In this document: one piece after another, positions 16,352 to 24,556 of the stretch | How positions within the stretch are numbered: position 1 is the first letter of the stretch | Layout of the letters: each line of letters begins with the position of its first letter | NCBI RefSeq assembly: GCF_900110075.1 | Contig: NZ_FOCJ01000005.1 | Span: 186,001-250,000 of the forward strand | Length of the DNA: 64,000 nucleotides | Origin: Paenibacillus sp. OV219 | GTDB taxonomy: Bacteria; Bacillota; Bacilli; Paenibacillales; Paenibacillaceae | Reading direction: 5' to 3' | The notes under the pieces: generated by a model | What the model was told of the DNA's origin: nothing | What the model saw: only the letters and a program-made list of their open reading frames with translations | The model's database searches: none | Position numbers and translations under genes: made by a program

Positions 16352-17605
16352 TTAAAGTTCGGTCACCGAAGTATCTAATTTATCAAAATAATACTTCCGA
16401 TAGTTGTTGATATGGCCGAAATAGTAGCGTGAAACTCGTAATATGCGCTTCAGGTTCAAATCCTTGCTGTACCACAACGACTTGAGCACTTTATTCTGCC
16501 GATAGAGCGCGTTAATCTCCGATGATAGTGCCGGCTCTGTTACATATTTGCGAAGAACAGCTCTCGGCACGTTCGTCCAGAGCGCTGTTTGGTCACTGTA
16601 GACGGTAGCCTCATTCTTGCCGTAAACGACGTTATCAATCAATGCTTCAATCATATTTAACCCAGCAGCCCTAACAAAGAAACTGCTTCTGCCAAGGCGC
16701 GGGTTAATTTCGAACAGCATATATTTGCCTGTTCGACTGTCATATTTCATATCAATATTGGAGAAGCCGATATAACCGATCTCTTCGAGGAACTTCTTGA
16801 TTTTCTCATAAATCGCTTTATCCGAACGGCTAATGATCGCAGCGTAGTTGCCAAGTGTCTTCGGCGTATACTCCTCAAGGACTGGCTGGCCGAGACACAT
16901 CATGCGCGCTTTGCCGTTATCATCGGAGTAGCTGTTAATGACTCGCATCGAGCTGTCCCCACCTGGAATAAACTCCTGAATGATCAGCTTTCCTTTGTAA
17001 TCAGATGTATTCATGCTTCTAACCATCGCCATGTATTCTTCCTTCTTATTAAAGAAGAACACCTTCTTCTTCCCTTCGAATTCACAATGCAAATACTCAT
17101 ATGCATTACTGTTCTCCGGCTTGACGACGATCGGAAATTTGAACTCCATCTGCTCCAAAGCTCTCTCGCGTTCATTCGGCTCGCTTACAATCGTCTTCGG
17201 ATAATCCATGCCATGTTTTTCACAAAGTTTGTAGAACTTGTCCTTCGTATCTAGCGTATCGAGCAATGACTCGGATATAAAATGATTCGCGATCAGCCCT
17301 TTGAACGTGCTGTAATGGCGCGACAGCATACCAGCGTAGTAATCCGAGCAAGGAATCACGACTAATTTGCGGTTTGGAGCCGCATGCTTCACCAATATCT
17401 TAAGCAATGCGCCTGGGAATACACTCTCACTGTCGAAGCGGTCAATTTGTACCAGGTCGAACAACGAACTATTCATCGTCGGAATTAATAAGCGGCTGCA
17501 CAGCAGCAGCGGCTTGATCTGGTATCGCTCATGAATCAGCCTCACATTGCCGTACGCATTCTCATCGCTTCCAAGTATAATCGGTAAAAAATCGTAACTT
17601 TTCAT
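16352..17605 (-). CDS. ATP-grasp carboxylate-amine ligase-like protein
   Basis: The 417-residue protein has a pre-ATP-grasp N-terminal domain (about residues 1-110) and an ATP-grasp domain. The domain shows FPIVVKPENSNAY (ATP-binding Lys), LIIQEFIPGGDSSMRVINSY, and the metal-binding block FSNIDMKYDSRTGKYMLFEINPRLGRSS. The layout resembles D-aspartate ligases and other enzymes that join a carboxylate to an amine with ATP. The ATG at 17605 has AAGGAG 6 nt upstream and is preferred to an upstream ATG at 17623. It follows the TIM-barrel gene by 17 nt and belongs to the MocA/isomerase/ATP-grasp operon. The ligated substrates are unknown. Confidence 0.85.
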   Translation of the reverse strand: MKSYDFLPIILGSDENAYGNVRLIHERYQIKPLLLCSRLLIPTMNSSLFDLVQIDRFDSESVFPGALLKILVKHAAPNRKLVVIPCSDYYAGMLSRHYSTFKGLIANHFISESLLDTLDTKDKFYKLCEKHGMDYPKTIVSEPNERERALEQMEFKFPIVVKPENSNAYEYLHCEFEGKKKVFFFNKKEEYMAMVRSMNTSDYKGKLIIQEFIPGGDSSMRVINSYSDDNGKARMMCLGQPVLEEYTPKTLGNYAAIISRSDKAIYEKIKKFLEEIGYIGFSNIDMKYDSRTGKYMLFEINPRLGRSSFFVRAAGLNMIEALIDNVVYGKNEATVYSDQTALWTNVPRAVLRKYVTEPALSSEINALYRQNKVLKSLWYSKDLNLKRILRVSRYYFGHINNYRKYYFDKLDTSVTEL

Positions 17606-17622
17606 CGTAATCTCCTTGTTCA

Positions 17623-18450
17623 TTATGGAATCAGAGCTCTAATGAAGGATAAGCTTGAATCCACTTGATCCTCACTCAAACCATGCAGAATGAGTGGCCC
17701 TGTAAAATGCTGTACCGAGAGCAGCTGCAAATAATGATGATAATCGACCATGCCGGCTCCAGCAGCAACAAACTCCGCATGTCCATCCATAATGATATCC
17801 TTCGCATGTGCAATGACGATATGTTCGCCTAGTAAGTCGAATGCTTCTGACAAAATATCATTCTGCGAACGGCCACTCTCAGGATTATACAAATTCGCGG
17901 CATCCATTACAATCTTGACGTTAGGCGATTGAAGTTCATCCAGTAGAAGCTTAGCTCTCTTCGCATCATACACGACATTGGCGAGCTCCGGCTCGACACC
18001 CAGTACAATGTTATATTGCTCCGCAATTACTACTGCTGCCGCTATCGTATGCATCATATCCGCCCATGTTTTTTTACTCCGATTATCCGGATGCAGCTTC
18101 CACATATTGTCTCGATCTCGACTCCCTGTGCAGAGCGTAATCGTTGATGTTCCGAGTGTGCTGCAAGCTTGTGCCAGTACATGCAGACGGTCTATTCCCG
18201 CCTCGCGAATGCTTGCATCGGGATGAGCCATGTTGAACGTACCAGATAGTGCGGACATCTCTATCTGATTGTGCTGACAAGCACTTCTGATCGAATGTGC
18301 GAAATCTGGATCAATATGGTCTGGCATCGGAGGAAGTCCGGCACAGGACATATTAAATTGTGTCGTCATGATTCCGTATCCACGGATAGCTTGAAATACT
18401 TCTTCGACCGAGCTCCGGCTAAAGGTTTTCGCGAATATTCCGATTTCCAT
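17623..18450 (-). CDS. Sugar phosphate isomerase/epimerase (TIM barrel)
   Basis: The 275-residue xylose-isomerase-like TIM barrel shows ALSGTFNMAHPD, LCTGSRDRDNMW, a metal-ligand Glu in LGVEPE, VMDAANLYNP, HAKDI and a C-terminal AGAGMVDYHHYLQLL block. The catalysed step is probably an isomerisation, epimerisation or dehydration of a sugar or inositol-like compound. Its start codon overlaps the stop of the Gfo/Idh/MocA gene as TAATG, so the two are almost certainly co-translated. Such pairs with Gfo/Idh/MocA oxidoreductases are common in carbohydrate catabolism; pairing with an ATP-grasp ligase is less usual. Confidence 0.87.
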   Translation of the reverse strand: MEIGIFAKTFSRSSVEEVFQAIRGYGIMTTQFNMSCAGLPPMPDHIDPDFAHSIRSACQHNQIEMSALSGTFNMAHPDASIREAGIDRLHVLAQACSTLGTSTITLCTGSRDRDNMWKLHPDNRSKKTWADMMHTIAAAVVIAEQYNIVLGVEPELANVVYDAKRAKLLLDELQSPNVKIVMDAANLYNPESGRSQNDILSEAFDLLGEHIVIAHAKDIIMDGHAEFVAAGAGMVDYHHYLQLLSVQHFTGPLILHGLSEDQVDSSLSFIRALIP

Positions 18451-19523
18451 TACACACCGCCAGTTACTTCGGATAGGCTGACTTTACCGCCGCCGATTTC
18501 CGCTGATCTTGCCAATGCGACCATCGCCCTCATATTTTGCACGCCATCATGAATCGAAGCGCCGATCATGGGAGCACCGCTCAGAATCGTATCCGCGAAA
18601 CCTTCTAACTGGAGCTTGTAGAAATGCGCGTCTGCACCAAGCGGCTTGCGGTATAACCCGTCTCTGGCCGAGAACACTTCTACGTCGCTTGACTTAAACA
18701 GCCAAGGATTATAGGTCTTTGCAATTACGCTGCCGTGCTCCCCGTACACTTGAAAGCCCTCATGCCAATCCATTCTCACCGCGACGGTGAGATCTAGCTG
18801 TCCTACCGTGCCATTCGTATAGGCAATGGTGCAAAGCCAACTATGCGCACCGAATCGTTCTGTATGCCAAGCATGTACACTCTCGATTTCCCCGCCGAGC
18901 AATCTCGCCGTATCCACGAGGTGACTTCCATGCGTCATCATATAATAGCGCTGTTTGTCCAGCTTCGGATTCCCCTCTGGTTTCTTGGCTGCGCCACTCG
19001 ACATCATGACTGGCATTACGTTCTCTGTAACCGTGTATCGGTAAGTTGAATCGCAATACCAAGCTTTCAGTGCCAGCATTTCACCCATTTCTTCCTGGAT
19101 AAAGTTCTTCGCGTAGGCGATGCCGGGGTCGAACCGCTTCATGTTGCCTACCTGGAACGTCAGGTTTGAGCGCGTCACAATTACCTCGAGCTCTTCGCAT
19201 TCCTCTATAGTCACGCCAAGCGGTTTCTCTACGAGAACATGTTTGCCAGCGAGCACGGCCTTCTTCGCCATTGGCACATGGAATTGGTCTGCAATCCCGA
19301 TGATCACCGCTTCCACCTCTGGATCGGCAAGCATCTCATCGTAATTGGTGTAGGTACGCTTCGGGTTATATTTCTGTTCCATCTTCTCTACTAAATCATG
19401 AGCGACGTCGCAAATGGCAATAAGCTCTACATTGTTCGCTCTTGCGCAAGCTTCCAGATGGGCAGCTTGAGAAATGACACCACAGCCGAGCACTCCGACT
19501 TTTAACTTGTTAGGTTTCTCCAT
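18450..19523 (-). CDS. Gfo/Idh/MocA family oxidoreductase
   Basis: The 357-residue protein has an N-terminal Rossmann fold (VGVLGCGVISQAAH), the family signature VEKPLGV with its catalytic Lys, and a C-terminal alpha/beta domain with MTHGSHLVDTARLLGG. It should catalyse NAD(P)-dependent oxidation of a sugar, inositol or related substrate. It is the first gene of a three- to four-gene reverse-strand unit. The start at 19523 has GAGGAG about 9 nt upstream. A 6-bp inverted repeat lies in the leader at 19543-19564. Confidence 0.92.
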   Translation of the reverse strand: MEKPNKLKVGVLGCGVISQAAHLEACARANNVELIAICDVAHDLVEKMEQKYNPKRTYTNYDEMLADPEVEAVIIGIADQFHVPMAKKAVLAGKHVLVEKPLGVTIEECEELEVIVTRSNLTFQVGNMKRFDPGIAYAKNFIQEEMGEMLALKAWYCDSTYRYTVTENVMPVMMSSGAAKKPEGNPKLDKQRYYMMTHGSHLVDTARLLGGEIESVHAWHTERFGAHSWLCTIAYTNGTVGQLDLTVAVRMDWHEGFQVYGEHGSVIAKTYNPWLFKSSDVEVFSARDGLYRKPLGADAHFYKLQLEGFADTILSGAPMIGASIHDGVQNMRAMVALARSAEIGGGKVSLSEVTGGV

Positions 19524-19542
19524 CTATGAATCTCCTCATTTC

Positions 19543-19564
19543 CTATTGTTTGATATTACAATAG
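19543..19564. promoter_or_regulatory. Inverted repeat upstream of the Gfo/Idh/MocA operon
   Basis: The arms CTATTG and CAATAG are separated by 10 bp in the short region between the terminator at 19579-19613 and the gene start. It may be an operator, but the arms are short and A/T-rich, so this is weak. Confidence 0.35.
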
Positions 19565-19578
19565 CATCACACCTCGCT

Positions 19579-19613
19579 AAAAGAAAGAAGCCCGCGATCG
19601 CCCGCGGACTTCT
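19579..19613 (-). terminator. Rho-independent terminator of the YdeI-like gene
   Basis: A 10-bp stem (19587-19596 with 19603-19612, one G-U pair) and a 6-nt loop are followed by a T-rich tract on the reverse strand, 7 bp after the stop at 19620. Confidence 0.9.
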
Positions 19614-19619
19614 TCTTCA

Positions 19620-20213
19620 TTAATCATCTATACCTTTACCGTTCATAATATGCTCTCTGTACTTCTCGACCCTTGCGGTGCGAGTCTTGGATTGCTTCGG
19701 CTGTGAGAAATGCAGCAGGTAACCTCTTTGCCTGCCTGGCGTCAATGCTTCAAAGGCTGTTTTCAAGGCAGGGCTCTCGTCAAGCTTCACTTGAAACTCT
19801 TCAGCAATTGCAAATTCGGTAGCCTTCTTGAGAGGCACTTCCTTACCGGATTTCTCAATCTCAATCGCTTCATATAAGTAAGCTCTAATGGTGAGCTCCA
19901 TATCGATAATTTCTTGCAAGCTGGTGAACCGAAGCTGGCGTGCCGCCTGCACATTCTCCGTCTGCTGGATCATAATGCCATGCGGATCCTTCAACAAAGC
20001 CCCTTTATGAAACAGCAGCGCACAATATTCTTTGAATCCGTGAATGAGCACGACGTTCTTATCATTCAACGTATAGCAAGGATGCATCCATTTGAAATCC
20101 TCGGTAAGCTCGCTATCCAGGACGATTTCCCTCAGCTTCTCGAACTCTTCCTTCCACTTGCTAGCCATGCTGATGAACGTATCCACTGTTGCATTTTTGA
20201 CTGGATTGGCCAC
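19620..20213 (-). CDS. YdeI-like protein (DUF1801 / bacteriocin-protection, YdeI-OmpD-associated family)
   Basis: The 197-residue protein has the DUF1801 core (KWKEEFEKLREIVLDSELTE, MHPCYTLNDKNVVLIHGFKE, YCALLFHKGALLKD). The C-terminal part LTPGRQRGYLLHFSQPKQSKTR is characteristic of YdeI-type proteins. The molecular role is unknown. The start is the GTG at 20213, which has AAAGGAG 9 nt upstream and gives an N-terminus matching the family; a longer reading to 20399 runs back into the UvrA-like gene. It lies 65 bp downstream of that gene, with an unusually T/G-rich spacer. Confidence 0.88.
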   Translation of the reverse strand: MANPVKNATVDTFISMASKWKEEFEKLREIVLDSELTEDFKWMHPCYTLNDKNVVLIHGFKEYCALLFHKGALLKDPHGIMIQQTENVQAARQLRFTSLQEIIDMELTIRAYLYEAIEIEKSGKEVPLKKATEFAIAEEFQVKLDESPALKTAFEALTPGRQRGYLLHFSQPKQSKTRTARVEKYREHIMNGKGIDD

Positions 20214-20278
20214 TCCTGTACACTCCTTTCTACGTGAATATGTGATGATTGTGTTTGTGTTTATGTTTTTGTTTATGA

Positions 20279-22537
20279 TTAGGATTTCAAATATTTTCCC
20301 GTAATCGAGCGCTCTGCATTCGCAATATCCGTAGGTGTACCTTCGAACACGACCTGACCGCCCTTGCTGCCTCCGTCCGGTCCCATGTCGATAAGCCAAT
20401 CGGCTTGGCTAATGACTTCGAGATTGTGTTCGATAACAATGACGGTATTGCCTGCATCCACGAGACGGTTCATAATTTCCAATAGATGCCCAATATCCGA
20501 CATATGCAGGCCAGTCGTAGGCTCGTCCATGACGTAAATACTGCCCTTTTTATGCAGCTCGCTTGCGAGCTTGATGCGCTGGCATTCCCCGCCCGACAGC
20601 GTGCTCATCGGCTGCCCCAGAGTAATGTAGGTCAGTCCAACATCACTCAGCGCCTGAAGCTTGCGCACAACTTCTTTCAGCTCGAAAAATTCGAGTGCCT
20701 GCTCAACCGTCATTTCGAGCACATCGGCAATGGACTTGCCGTTTAGCTTGTACACGAGTACCTCTTCCTTAAATCTTCTGCCTCCGCACACTTCACATGG
20801 CAGATCAACGCTGTCCAGGAATGACAGGTCAATGGAGATAACGCCTTGCCCGCCACAGTTCTCGCAAGCTCCCTTGGAGTTGAAGCTGAACAAGCCTTGA
20901 TTGACTTTATTCGCCGAAGCAAAAGCTTTCCGAACATCATCCATGATGCCCGTGTAAGTTGCCGGATTCGAACGTGATGATACACCAATCGCCGACTGGT
21001 CAATGACGATTGCGTCCGAATGATTGCTTAGGAATACATCGTTAATGAGCGTGCTTTTGCCAGATCCAGCAACACCGGTAACAACTGTGAGCACACTCGT
21101 TGGGATATCAACACTGACGTTATTCAGGTTGTGCAGAGTGGCATTGTTGATTGACAGCTTGCCGCTTGGCTTCCTGGTCTCTTGCTTCAGCTCGAGCGGG
21201 CGTTTCATATGGTTGCCAGTCAATGTGCCTGATTCCAGCAAGCTCTGGTAGCTTCCTTCAAACACAATATTACCACCACGGCTGCCGGCTAGTGGACCGA
21301 CATCGACAATATGATCCGCCACTTTAATGACATCTGGATCATGCTCGACGACAATGACCGTATTGCCTTTATCGCGCAGCTTCTGCAGCAATTCATTCAG
21401 ACGATGGACATCACGAGGATGAAGACCAACGCTTGGCTCATCAAAAATATAGGTGACATCGACCAGACTGCCGCTCAGATGCTTAACCATCTTGACACGC
21501 TGCGACTCTCCTCCGGACAACGTATCAGTCTCGCGGTCAAGCGTTAAGTAATCAAGTCCGATATCGACAAGATGCTGCAGCCTATCAGTTAATGCCTTGA
21601 TGATAGACGCAGCGACAGGACTGTCAATCTCCCGCACGACTCGGATGAGCTGACCGACTTCCATAGCGGCCAAATCGGCAATATTATACCCATTGATCTT
21701 GCTGCCAAGCGTAGCTTGACTGAGTCTTGCTCCATGACAGCTCGAGCAGACGCCTTCGATAATATAAGGCATAACGGCCTTCTGAGTACGCTCAGACATC
21801 GTTTTTATATCACGTCTAATGTACTTGTTTGTGAATTTCTCGATACAGCCTTCAACGGTCACATTCATCGCCTTACTCATGAATTGGACTTCTACTTTCT
21901 TAGCTTTGCCATGTAGCAGCTCTTCAAGCTCTGCATCCGAGAAATCGCTAAGCTTCTTATCAGGATCGAATGCCCCTGATTCAATTAGAATAGATAGATC
22001 AAAGCTGCTCGACTTGTAGTCAGGAAGCAGAATCGCTCCTTCTTTCAACGACTTGGACATATCAATCGCTTTTCTCATGTCCACGACTAGACTGCGGCCG
22101 AGCCCGTTACACTCCGGACACATGCCTTGCGGATCGTTGAAGGAGAACATATTCGCGGGTCCAACTTGAGGCTGACCCGCTCGGGAGAAGAGTAAACGAA
22201 GAATAGGAGAAATATCGGTTATCGTGCCCATCGTCGAATGTGAACCGCCGCCGAGCCGCTTCTGATCCACAATGACCGCCATGCTCAGGTTCTCTATTGC
22301 GTCTGCGTCCGGCTGCGGAACACGCGGTAAGAAGTTACGCACGAACATACTGAAGTTCTCATTCAGCAGCCGAGTAGATTCCGATGCGATCGTATCGAAG
22401 ACGATTGATGACTTGCCTGAACCGGATACCCCTGTGAAGATCGTGATTTTCCGCTTCGGAATGCGCAAGGACACGTCCTTGAGATTATTCTCTCTTGCGC
22501 CTGATATGACGATATACTCCTGATTCGAATCGGTCAT
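20279..22537 (-). CDS. Short UvrA-like ABC ATPase (UvrA paralogue)
   Basis: The 752-residue protein has two ABC-type ATPase halves, each with Walker A (FTGVSGSGKSS and VTGVAGSGKST), an SGGE signature, and Walker B regions ending in DEP. It also has Cys-rich zinc modules (CPECNGLG; CENCGGQG with CEVCGGRRF). At about 750 residues it lacks the roughly 200 extra residues of housekeeping UvrA, including the UvrB-interaction region. It therefore belongs to the short UvrA group sometimes linked to resistance to DNA-binding drugs. No uvrB or uvrC is near. The ATG at 22537 has GGAAGG upstream. Confidence 0.9.
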   Translation of the reverse strand: MTDSNQEYIVISGARENNLKDVSLRIPKRKITIFTGVSGSGKSSIVFDTIASESTRLLNENFSMFVRNFLPRVPQPDADAIENLSMAVIVDQKRLGGGSHSTMGTITDISPILRLLFSRAGQPQVGPANMFSFNDPQGMCPECNGLGRSLVVDMRKAIDMSKSLKEGAILLPDYKSSSFDLSILIESGAFDPDKKLSDFSDAELEELLHGKAKKVEVQFMSKAMNVTVEGCIEKFTNKYIRRDIKTMSERTQKAVMPYIIEGVCSSCHGARLSQATLGSKINGYNIADLAAMEVGQLIRVVREIDSPVAASIIKALTDRLQHLVDIGLDYLTLDRETDTLSGGESQRVKMVKHLSGSLVDVTYIFDEPSVGLHPRDVHRLNELLQKLRDKGNTVIVVEHDPDVIKVADHIVDVGPLAGSRGGNIVFEGSYQSLLESGTLTGNHMKRPLELKQETRKPSGKLSINNATLHNLNNVSVDIPTSVLTVVTGVAGSGKSTLINDVFLSNHSDAIVIDQSAIGVSSRSNPATYTGIMDDVRKAFASANKVNQGLFSFNSKGACENCGGQGVISIDLSFLDSVDLPCEVCGGRRFKEEVLVYKLNGKSIADVLEMTVEQALEFFELKEVVRKLQALSDVGLTYITLGQPMSTLSGGECQRIKLASELHKKGSIYVMDEPTTGLHMSDIGHLLEIMNRLVDAGNTVIVIEHNLEVISQADWLIDMGPDGGSKGGQVVFEGTPTDIANAERSITGKYLKS

Positions 22538-22628
22538 GATAACATCCTTCCGCCTATGTATTCAATAATATTCCTCTTCATATTGTACAGAAACAAGAGG
22601 AATTTGTCAGACTGTATAAACAGACATA

Positions 22629-22652
22629 ACCGGCTGCGTGTATGCAGCCGGT
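22629..22652 (-). terminator. Terminator of the arsR-SRPBCC unit
   Basis: A perfect 9-bp stem ACCGGCTGC/GCAGCCGGT with a 6-nt loop lies 17 bp after the stop at 22670. The following T-tract on the reverse strand is short (TTATGTCTGTTT). Confidence 0.75.
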
Positions 22653-22669
22653 CTAATTCTAGTCTGTCA

Positions 22670-23068
22670 TTACTGTGCCAGCAGCTTCTCCAGCTCGCCG
22701 CCCATATTCGTCCAACCATATTTCGCGCCACCCAGCGCTTGCGGATTGGAAATTCCCGTTTGTTCGAGGTGAAGATTGACTTTGCCATCTCCCAAATCCT
22801 GCAGGGTCCAAACAACGGTATGTTTCTCCGCTCCAGTGCCCCACGTATAAGACAGCTTGCTTGGTTCGTCTACGATTAGCACTTCTCCTTCAACGATACC
22901 ATCCCAATATTCGGTCGGTTTCTGGCGGAACTGGAACTGATAGCCGACTTCTGGCTTGAAGTTGTTCTCCATCACCCATTTAGCAAGCTTGTTAGGATCC
23001 GTAATAGCAGTCCACAGCTTCTCGATCGTTGTTGTATATTGAAAATCCAAATTCAAAGTTAAACTCAT
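22670..23068 (-). CDS. SRPBCC (AHSA1-like) domain protein
   Basis: The 132-residue protein has the START-like AHSA1 pattern: TTIEKLWTAITDPNKLAKW near the N-terminus, GEVLIVDEPSKLSYTW, and a C-terminal GWTNMGGELEKLL helix. Such proteins bind hydrophobic ligands in a deep cavity. The start overlaps the stop of the ArsR gene by 4 bp (ATGA). The pairing of an AHSA1-type protein with an ArsR-type repressor is a recurrent two-gene unit in Firmicutes, often of unknown trigger. Confidence 0.9.
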   Translation of the reverse strand: MSLTLNLDFQYTTTIEKLWTAITDPNKLAKWVMENNFKPEVGYQFQFRQKPTEYWDGIVEGEVLIVDEPSKLSYTWGTGAEKHTVVWTLQDLGDGKVNLHLEQTGISNPQALGGAKYGWTNMGGELEKLLAQ

Positions 23069-23400
23069 AATTCTTCTTCCTCCTCTAATAACAGCTGGTT
23101 TAAACGCAGCATATTGGTACTCCAGAATTTGCTATAGAATGCTACCCAATCTTGAATTTCTTGTAGAGGAGCCGCATTTAATTTAAATCGCGTTTCTCGA
23201 CCGACTTTCCGGTCCATGATCAGTCCAGCTTCTTTCAATATAGTCAAATGCTTCGATACCGCTGTTCGGCCCATCTCGAATTGTGAAGTTAGCTCATGAA
23301 GCGGCAGCTCCTCAGCCTCTGATAACAGTTGTATGAGCCTTCGCCTCGTTGGATCTGCAATCGCGTCAAATACATCCCGCAACTGATCGTTATCGCTCAC
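23065..23400 (-). CDS. ArsR/SmtB family transcriptional regulator
   Basis: The 111-residue winged-helix regulator contains DVFDAIADPTRRRLIQLLSE at the N-terminus and the recognition helix region MGRTAVSKHLTILKEAGL. It lacks the CxC metal motif of ArsR and the His/Asp sites of SmtB, so it is probably not a metal sensor. The start is a GTG at 23400 following GGAGAGGG. It overlaps the SRPBCC gene by 4 bp. Two inverted repeats in its promoter (23437-23481) are likely its own operators. Confidence 0.92.
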   Translation of the reverse strand: MSDNDQLRDVFDAIADPTRRRLIQLLSEAEELPLHELTSQFEMGRTAVSKHLTILKEAGLIMDRKVGRETRFKLNAAPLQEIQDWVAFYSKFWSTNMLRLNQLLLEEEEEL

Positions 23401-23436
23401 AACACCCTCTCCTACGTTTTCAGTTGACCTTTATTG

Positions 23437-23488
23437 GACACCATTTGGTGACATTTTTATTGTATGACACCGTTTGGTGTCCTGTCAA
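23437..23488 (-). promoter_or_regulatory. Promoter of arsR-SRPBCC with two operators
   Basis: On the reverse strand TTGACA (23483-23488) and TACAAT (23459-23464) are 18 bp apart. A perfect palindrome GACACCGTTTGGTGTC (23466-23481) fills the spacer. A second copy with one mismatch (23437-23452) lies just downstream of the -10, with centres 29 bp apart. The position is ideal for repression by the dimeric ArsR protein encoded next to it. Confidence 0.8.
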
Positions 23489-23517
23489 TTCTGTTTTATT
23501 ATGCCCCGATACCATGA

Positions 23518-23548
23518 GAAAAAAGCCCGCGATATGAATCGCGGACTG
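23518..23548 (-). terminator. Rho-independent terminator of the hygromycin phosphotransferase-like gene
   Basis: A 10-bp stem (23524-23533 with 23538-23547, one G-U pair) and a 4-nt loop are followed by T residues on the reverse strand, 16 bp after the stop at 23564. Confidence 0.9.
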
Positions 23549-23563
23549 GTTGTCCTAGAATCG

Positions 23564-24487
23564 CTAGCCGTTGTGCTTTACTTCATCTCCGACAATCGCG
23601 TCGCAGCGCTTCAACGCCCATTCGAGCATCTCCGTGTCGCCTGCCGACGCGCTTTGGAAGATCAAATAAAGTCCAATACGGAGCTGGTAGCAACGCAGCT
23701 CTTCTGTCCGCCCGGTTAGCTCGCGATGCTGCTCCTCGATAAATTGCGCCTGTACTTCCATACAGTCGAGCCAAGTACGCCAGAAGAAGATGTTCGCGAC
23801 ATCGTAGAGTGGATCGCCGAACAGCGCTTCGCTCCAATCGATCACACCTGTAATCCGAGCTCCATACGTCAGCACGTTGTTCGAGCCGAAATCGCCATGG
23901 ACGAGCTTACGAATCTCGGGGCAACGCGGCGCGAAAGCTTCGAGAGCTTTAAAGTAAGGCGCGAGCCTGTTAGAATCGACAACTCCCTCGCTCAGAGCAT
24001 CCCAATTATACCGAGTTGAGTCCGTGATGCTCATAATAAAGTCGTGCCAACTCGCAAATCGACCGACTCCATGCTCGTCGAATGGGCCAAACCCCGTTGT
24101 CCCATCACAATTAGCATTCGCCATCACTTCCATTACCTGCATGACAGACCTGACCACATATGGCAACTCCGAAGACGGCAGATCCTGCAAAGTAACACCT
24201 TGCGCGCGCCTAGAAACGCAGTATGTATATTCAACATCGAGTGCACCGATATGGATGATTTCCGGGATTAGTAAGTCGGATGAAGCAAACTGACGAGAAC
24301 AGAATGCATCCTTGTAAAAGTCATTTGCAGAACGATTGACGCGAATAATACATTCATTCTCGCCAATTGAGACTGCGAAAGCTTGTGACTCCTCTCCTTC
24401 GGATACAGGCTCCCATTTAGAAAGCTCGCAATTTAATTTTCGTGAAACAGTGGTCATGATAGCTTGCGGGGAAAACTGCGGCTTCAT
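23564..24487 (-). CDS. Hygromycin B phosphotransferase-like kinase (APH(4)-Ia homologue)
   Basis: The 307-residue APH-fold kinase resembles the classical E. coli hygromycin B 4-O-kinase along its whole length. Shared blocks that I recall include SEGEES with AF, RVN, FYKD, SRRAQGVTLQDLP with ELP, GFGPF, LVHxDFGSNNVLT, RIT with VIDWSEA, VANIFFWR and RCDAIV. The catalytic Asp is at residue 199 (HGDFGSNN) and the metal-binding Asp at 217 (VIDW). It lacks the long C-terminal tail of the plasmid enzyme. The ATG at 24487 has a modest AAGG site. No transposase or integron feature is adjacent, so it looks like a resident gene. Whether it inactivates hygromycin B is inference. Confidence 0.9.
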   Translation of the reverse strand: MKPQFSPQAIMTTVSRKLNCELSKWEPVSEGEESQAFAVSIGENECIIRVNRSANDFYKDAFCSRQFASSDLLIPEIIHIGALDVEYTYCVSRRAQGVTLQDLPSSELPYVVRSVMQVMEVMANANCDGTTGFGPFDEHGVGRFASWHDFIMSITDSTRYNWDALSEGVVDSNRLAPYFKALEAFAPRCPEIRKLVHGDFGSNNVLTYGARITGVIDWSEALFGDPLYDVANIFFWRTWLDCMEVQAQFIEEQHRELTGRTEELRCYQLRIGLYLIFQSASAGDTEMLEWALKRCDAIVGDEVKHNG

Positions 24488-24556
24488 TCGAACACAACCT
24501 TTTCGTCAATTAGCAATCTATTTCCTCATTTCGAGCTAAGTAATGCTGTCCCGATT

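Noticed and set aside
22537-23400. A toxin-antitoxin or defence module made of the short UvrA, SRPBCC and ArsR genes
   Set aside because: Each has its own terminator and promoter signals and the families have ordinary separate roles; no nuclease or pore-forming toxin was seen.
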